Shown: positions 44,010-53,823, numbered from the stretch's first letter. The stretch is 64,000 nt of DNA from Flavobacterium plurextorum (GCF_002217395.1 NZ_MUHD01000022.1:36009-100008); one strand, 5' to 3'. Numbers and translations: made by a program. Notes: a model not told the origin generated them from the letters alone.

Positions 44010-44570
44010 ATGACGCTCTACATCAAAAACATGGTGTGCGCTCGTTGTAATATGGTTGTGAAGTCTGAGCTTGAAAAACTTGGACTTCAGACAATTTCTG
44101 TCGAATTAGGCGAAGTGAAATTACAAGACGTCATTACTGAAAATCAAAAAGAAATTTTACTTAAGAATCTTCAATCTTTAGGTTTCGATTTAATCGATGA
44201 TAAAAAAAGTAAAACAATAGAAAAAATTAAGACGCTGATTGTTGACTTGGTTCACCATAAAAATGGTGAACTTAAAACTAATTTATCCGATTATTTAGCT
44301 GATAATTTAAATCAGGATTATAATTCGTTGAGCAATTTATTTTCAGAAATTGAAAACACCACAATTGAAAAATATTTTATCTGTCAAAAGATTGAAAAGG
44401 TAAAAGAGTTATTGATTTACAATGAACTTTCGTTGAGCGAAATCGCAGATCTGTTAAACTACAGTAATGTAGCACATTTAAGCAATCAGTTCAAGAAAGT
44501 AACAAGCTTTACTCCTACCCATTTCAAACAATTGAAAGATAAAAAACGCATTCATATTGAGAATTTGTAA
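44010..44570 (+). CDS. Minimal AraC-type regulator with N-terminal HMA-like CxxC segment
   Basis: The 186-aa protein starts at ATG 44010, directly after the DUF3347 stop. Residues 1-70 look like a heavy-metal-associated fold: MVCARC near residue 7-12 gives CxxC, with ELEKLGLQTISVELGEV after it. The C-terminal half is a single AraC helix-turn-helix unit (LSLSEIADLLNYSNVAHLSNQFKKVTSFTPTHFKQ). It is far smaller than ordinary AraC proteins and lacks a cupin. A metal-sensing one-component regulator is the simplest reading; Cu(I) is likely given the neighbours. Confidence 0.82.
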   Translation: MTLYIKNMVCARCNMVVKSELEKLGLQTISVELGEVKLQDVITENQKEILLKNLQSLGFDLIDDKKSKTIEKIKTLIVDLVHHKNGELKTNLSDYLADNLNQDYNSLSNLFSEIENTTIEKYFICQKIEKVKELLIYNELSLSEIADLLNYSNVAHLSNQFKKVTSFTPTHFKQLKDKKRIHIENL

Positions 44571-44576
44571 TTTTTT

Positions 44577-44695
44577 TTAACCGCAAAGCGCGCAGAGAAA
44601 CAGTGTTAATTATTTAATATGTGAACATATCGTTTACGATTTCTAGTTGTTCGAAATGACAAAAAAATAATACTATTTGCCTGTTTCGCGGTTAA
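44577..44695. repeat. Intergenic inverted repeat (TTAACCGC / GCGGTTAA)
   Basis: TTAACCGC at 44577-44584 and GCGGTTAA at 44688-44695 are perfectly complementary, with related CGCAAAG/TTTCGCG words adjacent. The 103-base interior has no frame. It looks like a dispersed flavobacterial intergenic repeat lying between the regulator gene and the copA promoter. Confidence 0.55.
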
Positions 44696-44732
44696 ATAAC
44701 TCTTTGCTAAATATTACAAATCATTCTCAAAA

Positions 44733-44769
44733 TTGTACAACATGAAGTAAGTCTTACTTCGGACATTTG
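44733..44769 (+). promoter_or_regulatory. copA promoter with palindrome in an extended spacer
   Basis: TTG at 44733-44735 and GACATTTG at 44762-44769 (one mismatch to TAnnTTTG) are 26 bases apart, longer than the usual 17-23. The spacer holds a perfect 17-bp palindrome, GAAGTAAGTCTTACTTC (44744-44760). This geometry resembles promoters activated by DNA-distorting metal sensors. The ATG is 28 bases downstream. Confidence 0.6.
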
Positions 44770-44797
44770 CATTGTAATAACTAAAAAAGATAAAACA

Positions 44798-47335
44798 ATG
44801 ACACATCAATATGTAATTTCAGGAATGTCATGCGATGGATGTCGCAAAAAAGTTGAAAAAACTTTGAATGCGATTGAAGGAGTTCAAGCTGAAGTAACTT
44901 TAGATCCTCCTTTGGCAGTCATTACTATGGAAAAACACATTTCTACAGAAAAATTTCAAGAGGCTTTAACAGAAGCTGGAAAATATACGATTGAAATGAC
45001 TTCTGCTAAAAGTGTCTCAGAAACTCCTGTTAAATCTTGTTGTTCTACTGAAAAAAAAGATAATCATGCAGGTCATGAACATAAAAAGAAGACAGCTGTA
45101 ACGCATAATCACAATACAACCGGCATTTTTTATTGTCCGATGCATTGTGAAGGCGACAAAACTTATGACAAACCTGGCGATTGTCCAGTTTGCGGAATGG
45201 ACTTAGTACCTCAAGCAGCAATTGGAACGCAATTTACTTGCCCGATGCATCCAGAAATTGTTTCAAATGAGCCCGGCGATTGTCCAATTTGCGGAATGGA
45301 TTTGGTTCCTATGCAAGCGTCTGAATCTGAAGAAAATAAAACCTATACGGACTTGGTAAAGAAAATGAAGATTGCAGTATTATTTACACTTCCTATTTTC
45401 ATTATATCAATGTCAGAAATGATTCCGAATAATCCGCTTTATAAAATAATGTCGATTGAAAACTGGAATTGGGTTCAACTTCTATTTTCAATTCCTGTAA
45501 TTTTTTATGCAGGCTGGATGTTTTTTGTACGCGCTTGGAAATCAATCGTAACTTGGAATTTAAACATGTTTACGCTTATTGGTATTGGAACTGGTGTTGC
45601 ATTTTTGTTTAGTATTGCCGGAATGTTTTTTCCTGATATCTTCCCGTCAGAATTTAAATCACATCACGGAACGATACATCTCTATTTTGAAGCTGCAACG
45701 GTTATTCTGACTCTGGTTTTATTAGGTCAATTACTCGAAGCCAGAGCGCATGGACAAACTAATGGCGCTATAAAAGAATTATTAAAATTAGCTCCTACCG
45801 AAGCAACTTTGATTGAAAATGGTCATGACAAAGTAATCTCGATTCATAACATTAAAAAAGAAGATCTGCTTCGTGTAAAACCAGGAGAAAAAATTCCTGT
45901 TGACGGAAAAATCATAACTGGCGAAAGCAGTATTGATGAAGCAATGATTACAGGCGAACCAATTCCTGTTGATAAAAAAATAGGCGATACTGTAATTGCA
46001 GGAACTATAAACGGAACAAAATCTTTTGTAATGATTGCCGAAAAAGTAGGTTCTGAAACCTTGCTTTCGCAGATTATACAAATGGTAAATGATGCAAGCC
46101 GTTCTAGAGCTCCAATTCAAAAACTAGCAGATCGCGTAGCAAAATATTTTGTTCCAACAGTTGTTATCATTTCGATTGTAACCTTTATTGTTTGGGCAAA
46201 ATTTGGTCCAGAGCCAGCTTATATCTACGGTTTAATTAATGCTATTGCAGTTTTAATTATTGCTTGTCCTTGTGCTTTAGGATTAGCAACCCCAATGTCT
46301 GTTATGGTTGGTGTTGGTAAAGGAGCGCAGCATGGTATTTTGATAAAAAATGCCGAAGCGTTGGAAAACATGAATAAAATTGATGTTTTAATTACCGATA
46401 AAACGGGAACTATTACTGAAGGAAAACCATCTGTAGAAAAAATTTATGCGGTTAATAATAATGAAGATTCTTTACTGCAATATATCGCTTCTTTAAACCA
46501 ATACAGCGAACATCCATTAGCGGAAGCTGTTGTTAATTTTGCTAAAGCGAAAAATCAAAGTTTACTTGAAGTTCCCGATTTTGAAGCTGTTGCAGGAAAA
46601 GGAGTTACGGGAACGGTAAACAACTCGAAAACAGCATTGGGAAATAAAAAACTGATAATTGAAGTAGGTGCATCTGTCTCTGCGGCAATTGAAGATAAAA
46701 TTATTGCCGAACAGAATCTAGGCAAAACAGTGTCTTATATTGCAGTCGATAATTCCGTTTTAGGTTACGTTACAATTACAGATGCCGTTAAAGCAACCAG
46801 CGCAAAAGCAATCAAAGATTTAATAGATCAAGGCGTTGAGGTAATTATGATGACAGGCGACAACGGTAATACAGCAAAAGCAGTTGCCGATCATTTGCAT
46901 TTAAGTTCGTTTAAAGCAGATTGTCTTCCTGAGGATAAACTAAAAGAAATTCAACGTTTACAAGCCGAAGGTAAAGTTGTTGCCATGGCGGGCGACGGAA
47001 TTAACGATGCTCCGGCTTTAGCACAAGCGAATATTGGAATTGCAATGGGCACAGGAACTGATGTAGCCATAGAAAGTGCTAAAATAACACTCGTAAAAGG
47101 TGACTTAAGCGGAATTGTAAAAGCGAAAAAACTTAGTCATTCTGTTATGAAAAACATTAAGCAAAATCTGTTTTTTGCTTTTATTTATAATGTTTTGGGT
47201 GTGCCGATTGCCGCAGGAGTTTTATATCCTGCCTTTGGAATTTTACTTTCTCCAATGCTTGCTGCTTTAGCAATGAGTTTAAGTTCTGTTTCTGTAATTG
47301 TAAATGCCTTACGATTACGAAATCTTAATCTTTAA
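44798..47335 (+). CDS. copA: Copper-translocating P-type ATPase
   Basis: The 845-aa P1B ATPase has three N-terminal metal modules: an HMA domain (C12 and C15 in SGMSCDGC) and two heavy-metal-binding YHS-like units (YCPMHCEGD...[10 protein letters not shown] near 113-140 and [10 protein letters not shown]...[10 protein letters not shown] near 148-173). Core motifs follow: the channel CPC (490-492), the phosphorylated D534 in [13 protein letters not shown], and [13 protein letters not shown] plus HMA indicates a CopA-type Cu(I) exporter from the cytoplasm. It is the first gene of an operon with the multicopper oxidase, 10 bases apart. Confidence 0.94.
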   Translation: MTHQYVISGMSCDGCRKKVEKTLNAIEGVQAEVTLDPPLAVITMEKHISTEKFQEALTEAGKYTIEMTSAKSVSETPVKSCCSTEKKDNHAGHEHKKKTAVTHNHNTTGIFYCPMHCEGDKTYDKPGDCPVCGMDLVPQAAIGTQFTCPMHPEIVSNEPGDCPICGMDLVPMQASESEENKTYTDLVKKMKIAVLFTLPIFIISMSEMIPNNPLYKIMSIENWNWVQLLFSIPVIFYAGWMFFVRAWKSIVTWNLNMFTLIGIGTGVAFLFSIAGMFFPDIFPSEFKSHHGTIHLYFEAATVILTLVLLGQLLEARAHGQTNGAIKELLKLAPTEATLIENGHDKVISIHNIKKEDLLRVKPGEKIPVDGKIITGESSIDEAMITGEPIPVDKKIGDTVIAGTINGTKSFVMIAEKVGSETLLSQIIQMVNDASRSRAPIQKLADRVAKYFVPTVVIISIVTFIVWAKFGPEPAYIYGLINAIAVLIIACPCALGLATPMSVMVGVGKGAQHGILIKNAEALENMNKIDVLITDKTGTITEGKPSVEKIYAVNNNEDSLLQYIASLNQYSEHPLAEAVVNFAKAKNQSLLEVPDFEAVAGKGVTGTVNNSKTALGNKKLIIEVGASVSAAIEDKIIAEQNLGKTVSYIAVDNSVLGYVTITDAVKATSAKAIKDLIDQGVEVIMMTGDNGNTAKAVADHLHLSSFKADCLPEDKLKEIQRLQAEGKVVAMAGDGINDAPALAQANIGIAMGTGTDVAIESAKITLVKGDLSGIVKAKKLSHSVMKNIKQNLFFAFIYNVLGVPIAAGVLYPAFGILLSPMLAALAMSLSSVSVIVNALRLRNLNL

Positions 47336-47345
47336 AAAAATCATT

Positions 47346-49583
47346 ATGAAACTATATACTATTTTAATTGCTTTTTTGATCACCTTTAGTGCTCAAGCTC
47401 AAAAAGTAGTTCGTTACGATTTACACGTTCGCGATACGATTGTAAATTTCTCCGGAAAAGAAAAACGTGCACTTACCGTAAACGGACAAATCCCTATGCC
47501 GACTTTGACTTTTACTGAAGGTGACATTGCCGAAATTTATGTGCATAACGATTTAAAAAAAGAAAACACAGCAATGCACTGGCATGGTTTATTTTTGCCA
47601 AATAAAGAAGATGGTGTTCCCTATTTAACGCAAATGCCAATAAAACCCGGAACAACTCATAAATATACTTTTCCTATAATCCAGAATGGAACTTATTGGT
47701 ATCACAGCCATTCAGGTTTACAAGAACAAATAGGTTTATACGGGCTTTTTATCATCAACAAAAAGAAAGACGATCCTACTTTTAGAAAAGGTATCGACGA
47801 TTTACCCACTATTCCAGTAATTTTGAGCGAATGGACAGATTTGAAACCAGAGAATGTGCAACGAATGCTGCACAATGCGAATGATTGGTTTGCTATAAAA
47901 AAAGGAACAACACAAAGTTATGCCGAGGCGATTCAAAAAGGAAAATTCTCGACAAAAGTCACCAACGAATGGAAACGTATGAATGCCATGGATGTAAGTG
48001 ACGTTTATTATGAAAAGTTTTTAATTAACGGAAAAAATGAAAATCAGCTTTCGCAATTTAAAGCAGGCGATAAAGTAAGACTGCGAATTGCAAACGGAGG
48101 TGCTTCCAGTTATTTCTGGCTGACGTACGGCGGCGGAAAAATAACGGTTGTAGCCAGCGACGGAAATGATGTTGAACCTGTAGAAGTCGATCGATTGATT
48201 ATTGCTGTTTCTGAAACTTATGATGTAGTCGTAACAATTCCTGAAAACAACAAATCTTTTGCTTTTTTGGCTACAGCCGAAGACAGAACAGGATCAGCTT
48301 CTTTGTTTTTAGGTGAAGGAACCAAACAGCCTGTTTCACATCTTCCAAAATTGAAATATTTTGAAGGTATGCAAATGATGAATGACATGATGAAAATGAA
48401 CGGCGAAATGAATGATATGGGTATGAAAATGTCACTCAACAAAATGGACATGAATGCCGTGATGTATCCTGAAATTTCTGGAGAAGATGAATCAATGAAA
48501 AAAGAAAATCATTCGAAACATAATATGGGCGACATGAAAATGTCAACTGATACAACTGAAACTGCCGAAATCACAACTCTAAATTATGGAATGCTAAAAT
48601 CTCCAACGATAACAACGCTGCCCAAAGATGCTCCCGTAAAAGAACTACGTTTTGAATTATCAGGAAACATGAATCGCTATGTTTGGAGTTTAGACAATAA
48701 AGTAATTTCTGAAACAGATAAAATCTTAATCAAAAAAGGTGAAAACGTACGTATTGTATTGTACAACGGATCAATGATGCGCCACCCAATGCACTTACAC
48801 GGACACGATTTTAGGATTTTGAATGAACATGGCGATTATTCTCCGCTGAAAAATGTTATCGACATTATGCCAATGGAAACAGATACAATCGAATTTCAAG
48901 CAAATGCTGATGGTGATTGGTTTTTTCACTGTCATATTTTATATCATATGATGGCAGGAATGGGACGTATTTTTACTTATGAAAATTCAGCTCCAAATCC
49001 GTTGATTCATGATCCAAAAATGGCAGACAAAATGCTGAAAATGGATGATCGTATGTTTCATTTTATGGCCGAAAATGATTTTGCTTCAAATGGAAACGAT
49101 GGAGAAGCAATGCTTGGCAACACTCGTTGGAGCATTGGAACAGAATGGCGATTGGGTTATAATGACAAACATGGTTATGAAACTGAAACACACATTGGCC
49201 GATACATTGGAAAAATGCAATGGTTTATGCCTTTTATAGGTTTTGACTGGCGATACCGAAAAATGGGAATGGATGAACAGGAACAAAATATGTTTGGTCA
49301 AACTAATACCAAAGACAATCGTTCGGTTTTTAGTGCTGGTATCGAATATACTTTACCAATGCTTGTAAAGGCACAAGTTGAGGTTTTCACTGATGGAAAT
49401 GTGAGAATACAGTTTGAACGAAAAGACATTCCGCTTTCTAGACGCTTACGAATGAATCTAATGTGGAACACAGACAAGGAATATATGGCTGGTCTAAAAT
49501 ATGTAGTAGGCAGAAACTTTGGGATCACAACGCATTATGACAGCGATATGGGTGTTGGATTTGGAGTGAATTTGAATTATTAA
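47346..49583 (+). CDS. Multicopper oxidase (CopA/PcoA type) with C-terminal barrel-like extension
   Basis: From the ATG at 47346 the protein is 745 aa with a signal peptide (ending SAQAQ). It contains three cupredoxin-type domains with all copper ligand blocks: H78-W-H80 (AMHWHG), YWYHSHSG, HPMHLHGHDF (from H480), and HCHILYHMMAGM (H528-C529-H530). A Met-rich stretch (about residues 335-400; MQMMNDMMKMNGEMNDMGMKM) suggests Cu(I) uptake from methionine sites. Residues about 575-745 differ: aromatic-rich alternating strands ending GFGVNLNY, like a PcoB/CopB-type barrel. It would oxidise Cu(I) in the periplasm and may be anchored in the outer membrane. It is cotranscribed with copA. Confidence 0.9.
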   Translation: MKLYTILIAFLITFSAQAQKVVRYDLHVRDTIVNFSGKEKRALTVNGQIPMPTLTFTEGDIAEIYVHNDLKKENTAMHWHGLFLPNKEDGVPYLTQMPIKPGTTHKYTFPIIQNGTYWYHSHSGLQEQIGLYGLFIINKKKDDPTFRKGIDDLPTIPVILSEWTDLKPENVQRMLHNANDWFAIKKGTTQSYAEAIQKGKFSTKVTNEWKRMNAMDVSDVYYEKFLINGKNENQLSQFKAGDKVRLRIANGGASSYFWLTYGGGKITVVASDGNDVEPVEVDRLIIAVSETYDVVVTIPENNKSFAFLATAEDRTGSASLFLGEGTKQPVSHLPKLKYFEGMQMMNDMMKMNGEMNDMGMKMSLNKMDMNAVMYPEISGEDESMKKENHSKHNMGDMKMSTDTTETAEITTLNYGMLKSPTITTLPKDAPVKELRFELSGNMNRYVWSLDNKVISETDKILIKKGENVRIVLYNGSMMRHPMHLHGHDFRILNEHGDYSPLKNVIDIMPMETDTIEFQANADGDWFFHCHILYHMMAGMGRIFTYENSAPNPLIHDPKMADKMLKMDDRMFHFMAENDFASNGNDGEAMLGNTRWSIGTEWRLGYNDKHGYETETHIGRYIGKMQWFMPFIGFDWRYRKMGMDEQEQNMFGQTNTKDNRSVFSAGIEYTLPMLVKAQVEVFTDGNVRIQFERKDIPLSRRLRMNLMWNTDKEYMAGLKYVVGRNFGITTHYDSDMGVGFGVNLNY

Positions 49584-49633
49584 TTGTTTTTAAACTATAT
49601 AAGTAATTCAAGTTACCGTTGTCTAATTATTTT

Positions 49634-49725
49634 CAACACATAGAAATATAGCTTTTAAAGTCAAAAATAGGCGTTTCACTTTTTTTCTCCTTTTCTAGAC
49701 ATAAAATCTATATTTCTATGTGTTG
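49634..49725. repeat. Long perfect inverted repeat
   Basis: CAACACATAGAAATATAG (49634-49651) is perfectly complementary to CTATATTTCTATGTGTTG (49708-49725), an 18-bp stem with a 56-base loop. It lies in the 308-base gap between the oxidase gene and the small peptide gene, which otherwise holds only AT-rich sequence and a promoter. It can fold on either strand. Confidence 0.85.
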
Positions 49726-49826
49726 TATTGTTTTACAATTATACCGAACAGATAATTAACAATAAATTTAATGCTTTTTTGATACGTATTAACTTATTGT
49801 TGACAATTTCCAAAACTAAATCGTAT

Positions 49827-49834
49827 TATATTTG
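49827..49834 (+). promoter_or_regulatory. -7 promoter box of the small Cys/Lys-rich peptide gene
   Basis: TATATTTG matches TAnnTTTG and is 57 bases upstream of the ATG at 49892. Confidence 0.5.
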
Positions 49835-49891
49835 AACTAACATTTTTCAATCAAAAAAAGAATAACACCTAACAATTAAATTACACAAAAA

Positions 49892-50050
49892 ATGAAAAAA
49901 TTATTTACCGTTTTAGCAATCGCCTTATTTACAATTGGTGCACAAGCACAAGACACAAAACCAGCTCCGAAGAAAGAAAAAGCTAAAAAAGAATCTTGTT
50001 CTAAAAAAACAGATGATAAAAAAGACAAAAAATGCTGCTCTAAGAAATAA
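49892..50050 (+). CDS. Small secreted Lys/Cys-rich peptide (52 aa)
   Basis: The frame encodes 52 aa: a signal peptide MKKLFTVLAIALFTIGAQAQ and a mature 32-residue part with 17 Lys and three Cys (SCSKK and KCCSKK). It has its own promoter and a strong terminator. Its position at the end of the copper island suggests that it is secreted and binds metal, but this is inference. It is too short for standard gene finders, and I recognise no family. Confidence 0.7.
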   Translation: MKKLFTVLAIALFTIGAQAQDTKPAPKKEKAKKESCSKKTDDKKDKKCCSKK

Positions 50051-50070
50051 TTACTGCGCATATTATGACA

Positions 50071-50101
50071 AAAGGCTTCGAATATTTGAAGCCTTTTTTT
50101 T
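50071..50101 (+). terminator. Terminator of the small peptide gene
   Basis: AAAGGCTTC (50071-50079) and GAAGCCTTT (50088-50096) form a perfect 9-bp stem with an 8-base loop and a long T-run. Confidence 0.9.
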
Positions 50102-50221
50102 ATGTTTTTTTGCGGCGAGAAAACTCGTAACCAACTTTGACAAAGTTTTAAACTTTGTCAAAAGTTCATTCAAAAAGAAATCCTTTTAATGTTTTAATCT
50201 GTGGCAAAAAAACTTCAAAAA

Positions 50222-53200
50222 CTATTTCACCGTTGCCACATTTCCTGTTCGTGTGAGAACTCCCCAACTTTGGCTTTCGCCTTTTATGGCTCTTCGTAAG
50301 GCCTTAAATAAAATCACATACATCAATTGTCTATACACAAATCGCTGTGGAATTAACCATATTAATTTGGTCAGTTTTTCTTTTTCAAAAATAAAAGCAA
50401 TCACACTAACCAGCATATCAACCAACATAAATGCTATGTAGTAAACTAGTATTTTATGAAGACTGTCTGGATCATTATAATTCCAAAATAAACTTAAAAT
50501 AAGAACTAAATCTGCCAAAGGCGCGAAAATTGGCAGCACAATTTGAAAAAGCAGAATATTAGGCAAAGCAACCATTCCTAACCCTTTATATCTTGGATTG
50601 AAACACGCATCTCTATTTTTCCAAAAAGCCTGCATAATACCATAACTCCAGCGAAAACGCTGTTTCATAAACTCTTTCAAACTTTCAGGAGCTTCAGTTA
50701 CTGCCACTGCTTCAATACAATTTATAATATGATAGTCGTTTTTTAAAATACGAATTGTTAAATCACAGTCTTCTGCAAGTGTATCAGTTGTAAATCCTCC
50801 CGCTTTTTCGATTGCTTCTTTTTTAAACGCACCAATTGCTCCAGGAACAACCGTAATTCCATTGATTAAATCAAAAGCCCTTCTATCAAAATTTTGTGCC
50901 GTTGTATATTCAATACTCTGCCATTTCGTAAGCATTGTATTTTCATTTCCCACTTTTACATTTCCAGCAATAGCACCAATTTCTTCATTATTTTTCAACT
51001 GAATTCTAAAACCTTTCATTAATTGCGAAACAGCATCTGTTTTTAGTTGTGTATCAGCATCAATACAAATTACATAATCATTTTGAGTCAGCGCAATTCC
51101 GTAATTTAATGCCGATGCTTTTCCTCCATTAGGTTTCGTATGTACTTTTACTTTCGGATTATTAGCAAAAGCTTCATTGATCATTTCAAAAGTTTTGTCT
51201 TTAGAACCGTCATCAACAAAAACAATATCAAAGAAAGGATAATCCTGACCCAATAAATTTTCGATTGTTTTTACGGCATTTATTTCTTCATTATAGGCAG
51301 GAACAATAATACTTACTTTTGGAAGCTCACCTTGAAAATCGCTATAAACAGGCGGATATTTATGGTCCCTCCATTTTTTTATAAAAGCCATTACAGCCAT
51401 TAACGCAATTCTTAAGAACCCCAGAAAAATAGCTACCCAAAATGTTGCTGTAATAAAATGTCCAAACCAATATCCAAAATCGAAAATGAAATTATCAAGT
51501 GAGATAAACGGTCCCTTTGCTTCTGGCATGATTTCATCTTTAGTTTTACCCAGCAAATGAGAAACGGTTGTAAACTGAATATTTCTGTCTTTAAAATATT
51601 TAATAATTCGAGGTAAAGCTTCAACAGTAGCTTCTCTGTTTCCGCCTGCATCATGAAGTAAAATAATTCCTTTATCAGGATTTGCCTCATATTGTGATAT
51701 TGTTCTCTTATAAATAGAATCAGCACTTACACCTTTTTCCCAATCATTGGGATCGATACTTTCACCAACGGTATAATAATTTTGGGCTTTACTTAAAGCA
51801 ATTGGTTTCAGCTCAGCTTCTGTGGTTGGCTCAGCATCTGCATTGTAAGGTGCTCTAAAAAGAACTGTGCTTCTTCCCGTAACCGCTTCGATTAATAATC
51901 GTGTCGTTTCCATTTCCTTAGCGGCTCTTTCTGGACTTACCAAAGCAATATTAGGATGCGTAAACGTATGATTGCCTATTTCGTGACCCTCGTTATAAAT
52001 TCTTTGTAGTAACGGAATATTGTTTTCTCCTTGAATACCAATGACAAAAAATACTGCGGGTACTTTTTCCTTCTTTAAAATATCTAAAATCTCTGGTGTA
52101 TAAGTAGGATCTGGTCCGTCATCAAAAGTTAAAATAACTTGTTTGTTTACATTTCCAAATTTGCTGATTACGTATTTTGTTGGTAATTCTACATATTTCT
52201 GTTCTGTAATTATCGTTTCGTCCTTATTGATTTCCAACTCAATTTTTCCAGGTGCAGGATCGGCAATAACATTTAATATTTCTCCATCGCCAATGTATGC
52301 AGGACTTTCTATTCGTGTATTGACACGTTTCATTACTTTAAAATCGAAAGGTTTTTTCTTAAGACTTTCGTTTGTTAAACTTCGATGATAATAAGTCCAT
52401 AAACGTTGATCTTCACTTCCTAAACGCCATAAAGCGGTTCCTGCTAAGCCATATTCGTCACTAAACCTGATCGTGTTAAAATTTGTCGCGGCATCTTCAA
52501 AATCGACTTCATGTTTTTTTCCGTTGCTGTCTGTATATTTAAAGGAGTTATTGTAACTGTTATTATCAAACTTTATCGTGGCATTATATTGTTTGGCAAT
52601 CGCAATTGCCTGATCATACGTGATGGTTTCTCCCTCCTCTTTTTCCTGCCAGTCGTATCCATAACCTGCAAAACATAAAATGATTTTTTCTGACGGAATT
52701 TCTTTTGCCGTTTTATCTACAATTCGTTCTATCCATTTCTGACTGCTTACAGCTCCGGGAATACTACTAGCATAATGCTCATCATAAGCCATAAGAAACA
52801 TATAGTCATTATATTTTGACAATGCTTTTACATTAAAATCATCATCACCTGCCATAATATCCTGCGTGACAAGATATCCCATTGGATTCAGTTTTTCATA
52901 TAATGCTTTTTGAAAAGCAATTATCGGTTCATCGCCATTCTCTTTAAATTCTTCAAAATCGATATTTATTCCTTGCAAATCATATTTTTTCAAGGTCTTT
53001 ACGATATCATCAATAAGTCTTTCTCTTTTATTTGTATCATGAAGAATGCGATGAATAAGATCACCATCAAATTCGCCTTCACCCAAAGATTCATTTATAT
53101 TGTTAATTAAAGGAAGTATTTTGACTTTTCCTTTTTTCATTACTTTTAATGCTGCAGTGTCAATTTCTGTTCGCAATAAATCAGTTTTGGGATCAATAAA

Positions 53201-53617
53201 AAACCATTCTGGAATGACCATATTGAGTTTATCAATATTTTTTTGGAGTGAAAATAAACTTTGTGGATCCCAATCTACATAAAAAGCGGCTCTAACTTCT
53301 GAAGCTGTTTTTGAAACGGCCGGCTGTTTTTTTAGTTTATCTATTTTAGTTTTTGCTCTTAAGAAATAATCAAACCCCTTAAACTTTTTAAGCTCTTTAT
53401 CCGTCAGATTTTTGGGCGTAACAGGATTTTCTAAACTATGTCCTGCTCGACTGCTATTGGCTAAAAGCGGTAATGGCGGCTTTAATCCTCTTTTTAAAGT
53501 GATAAAAAAGATGGGAACCATTAAAATAAGAATAAACAAAATAAGCCGACTTGACCATTGAAAAGTTTTCCAGCGTTTTTGAGTTACGGTCTGAAATACT
53601 TGCTTTTTACCATCCAT
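50222..53617 (-). CDS. Trimodular GH18-like / polysaccharide deacetylase / family 2 glycosyltransferase
   Basis: The 1131-aa membrane protein has, in order, a cytoplasmic N-tail and a membrane helix (about 24-42), a GH18-like domain (about 110-420, with GINIDFEEF near residue 219 as the DxE site), a NodB deacetylase domain (about 490-690; TFDDGPDP near 498 and NHTFTHPN give the Asp and His ligands), a membrane helix (about 725-750), a GT2 domain (about 775-1000; VDDGSKD, DADTQL near 852, EDCDLT and QRFRW near 985) and C-terminal helices. The parts match PgaC plus PgaB of beta-1,6-GlcNAc export, so it probably makes and trims an exopolysaccharide. It is monocistronic. Confidence 0.9.
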   Translation of the reverse strand: MDGKKQVFQTVTQKRWKTFQWSSRLILFILILMVPIFFITLKRGLKPPLPLLANSSRAGHSLENPVTPKNLTDKELKKFKGFDYFLRAKTKIDKLKKQPAVSKTASEVRAAFYVDWDPQSLFSLQKNIDKLNMVIPEWFFIDPKTDLLRTEIDTAALKVMKKGKVKILPLINNINESLGEGEFDGDLIHRILHDTNKRERLIDDIVKTLKKYDLQGINIDFEEFKENGDEPIIAFQKALYEKLNPMGYLVTQDIMAGDDDFNVKALSKYNDYMFLMAYDEHYASSIPGAVSSQKWIERIVDKTAKEIPSEKIILCFAGYGYDWQEKEEGETITYDQAIAIAKQYNATIKFDNNSYNNSFKYTDSNGKKHEVDFEDAATNFNTIRFSDEYGLAGTALWRLGSEDQRLWTYYHRSLTNESLKKKPFDFKVMKRVNTRIESPAYIGDGEILNVIADPAPGKIELEINKDETIITEQKYVELPTKYVISKFGNVNKQVILTFDDGPDPTYTPEILDILKKEKVPAVFFVIGIQGENNIPLLQRIYNEGHEIGNHTFTHPNIALVSPERAAKEMETTRLLIEAVTGRSTVLFRAPYNADAEPTTEAELKPIALSKAQNYYTVGESIDPNDWEKGVSADSIYKRTISQYEANPDKGIILLHDAGGNREATVEALPRIIKYFKDRNIQFTTVSHLLGKTKDEIMPEAKGPFISLDNFIFDFGYWFGHFITATFWVAIFLGFLRIALMAVMAFIKKWRDHKYPPVYSDFQGELPKVSIIVPAYNEEINAVKTIENLLGQDYPFFDIVFVDDGSKDKTFEMINEAFANNPKVKVHTKPNGGKASALNYGIALTQNDYVICIDADTQLKTDAVSQLMKGFRIQLKNNEEIGAIAGNVKVGNENTMLTKWQSIEYTTAQNFDRRAFDLINGITVVPGAIGAFKKEAIEKAGGFTTDTLAEDCDLTIRILKNDYHIINCIEAVAVTEAPESLKEFMKQRFRWSYGIMQAFWKNRDACFNPRYKGLGMVALPNILLFQIVLPIFAPLADLVLILSLFWNYNDPDSLHKILVYYIAFMLVDMLVSVIAFIFEKEKLTKLIWLIPQRFVYRQLMYVILFKALRRAIKGESQSWGVLTRTGNVATVK

Positions 53618-53823
53618 AAACTTTTCTTTTTAGATAAATGCTATTAAAAAATTAATCTGAAATCTTTAAAGCCTTCAACAACATCAATAAAATTTGATAT
53701 CTTATTATAAATGAGAAGCTTACTGCATAAAGATAATTCTTTAAATTGTAAAATTATTATTACTAAATGAAGATCGCATTAATAAACTAATTTTATATAC
53801 AGCAGTAATTCCGAATAAAATTA

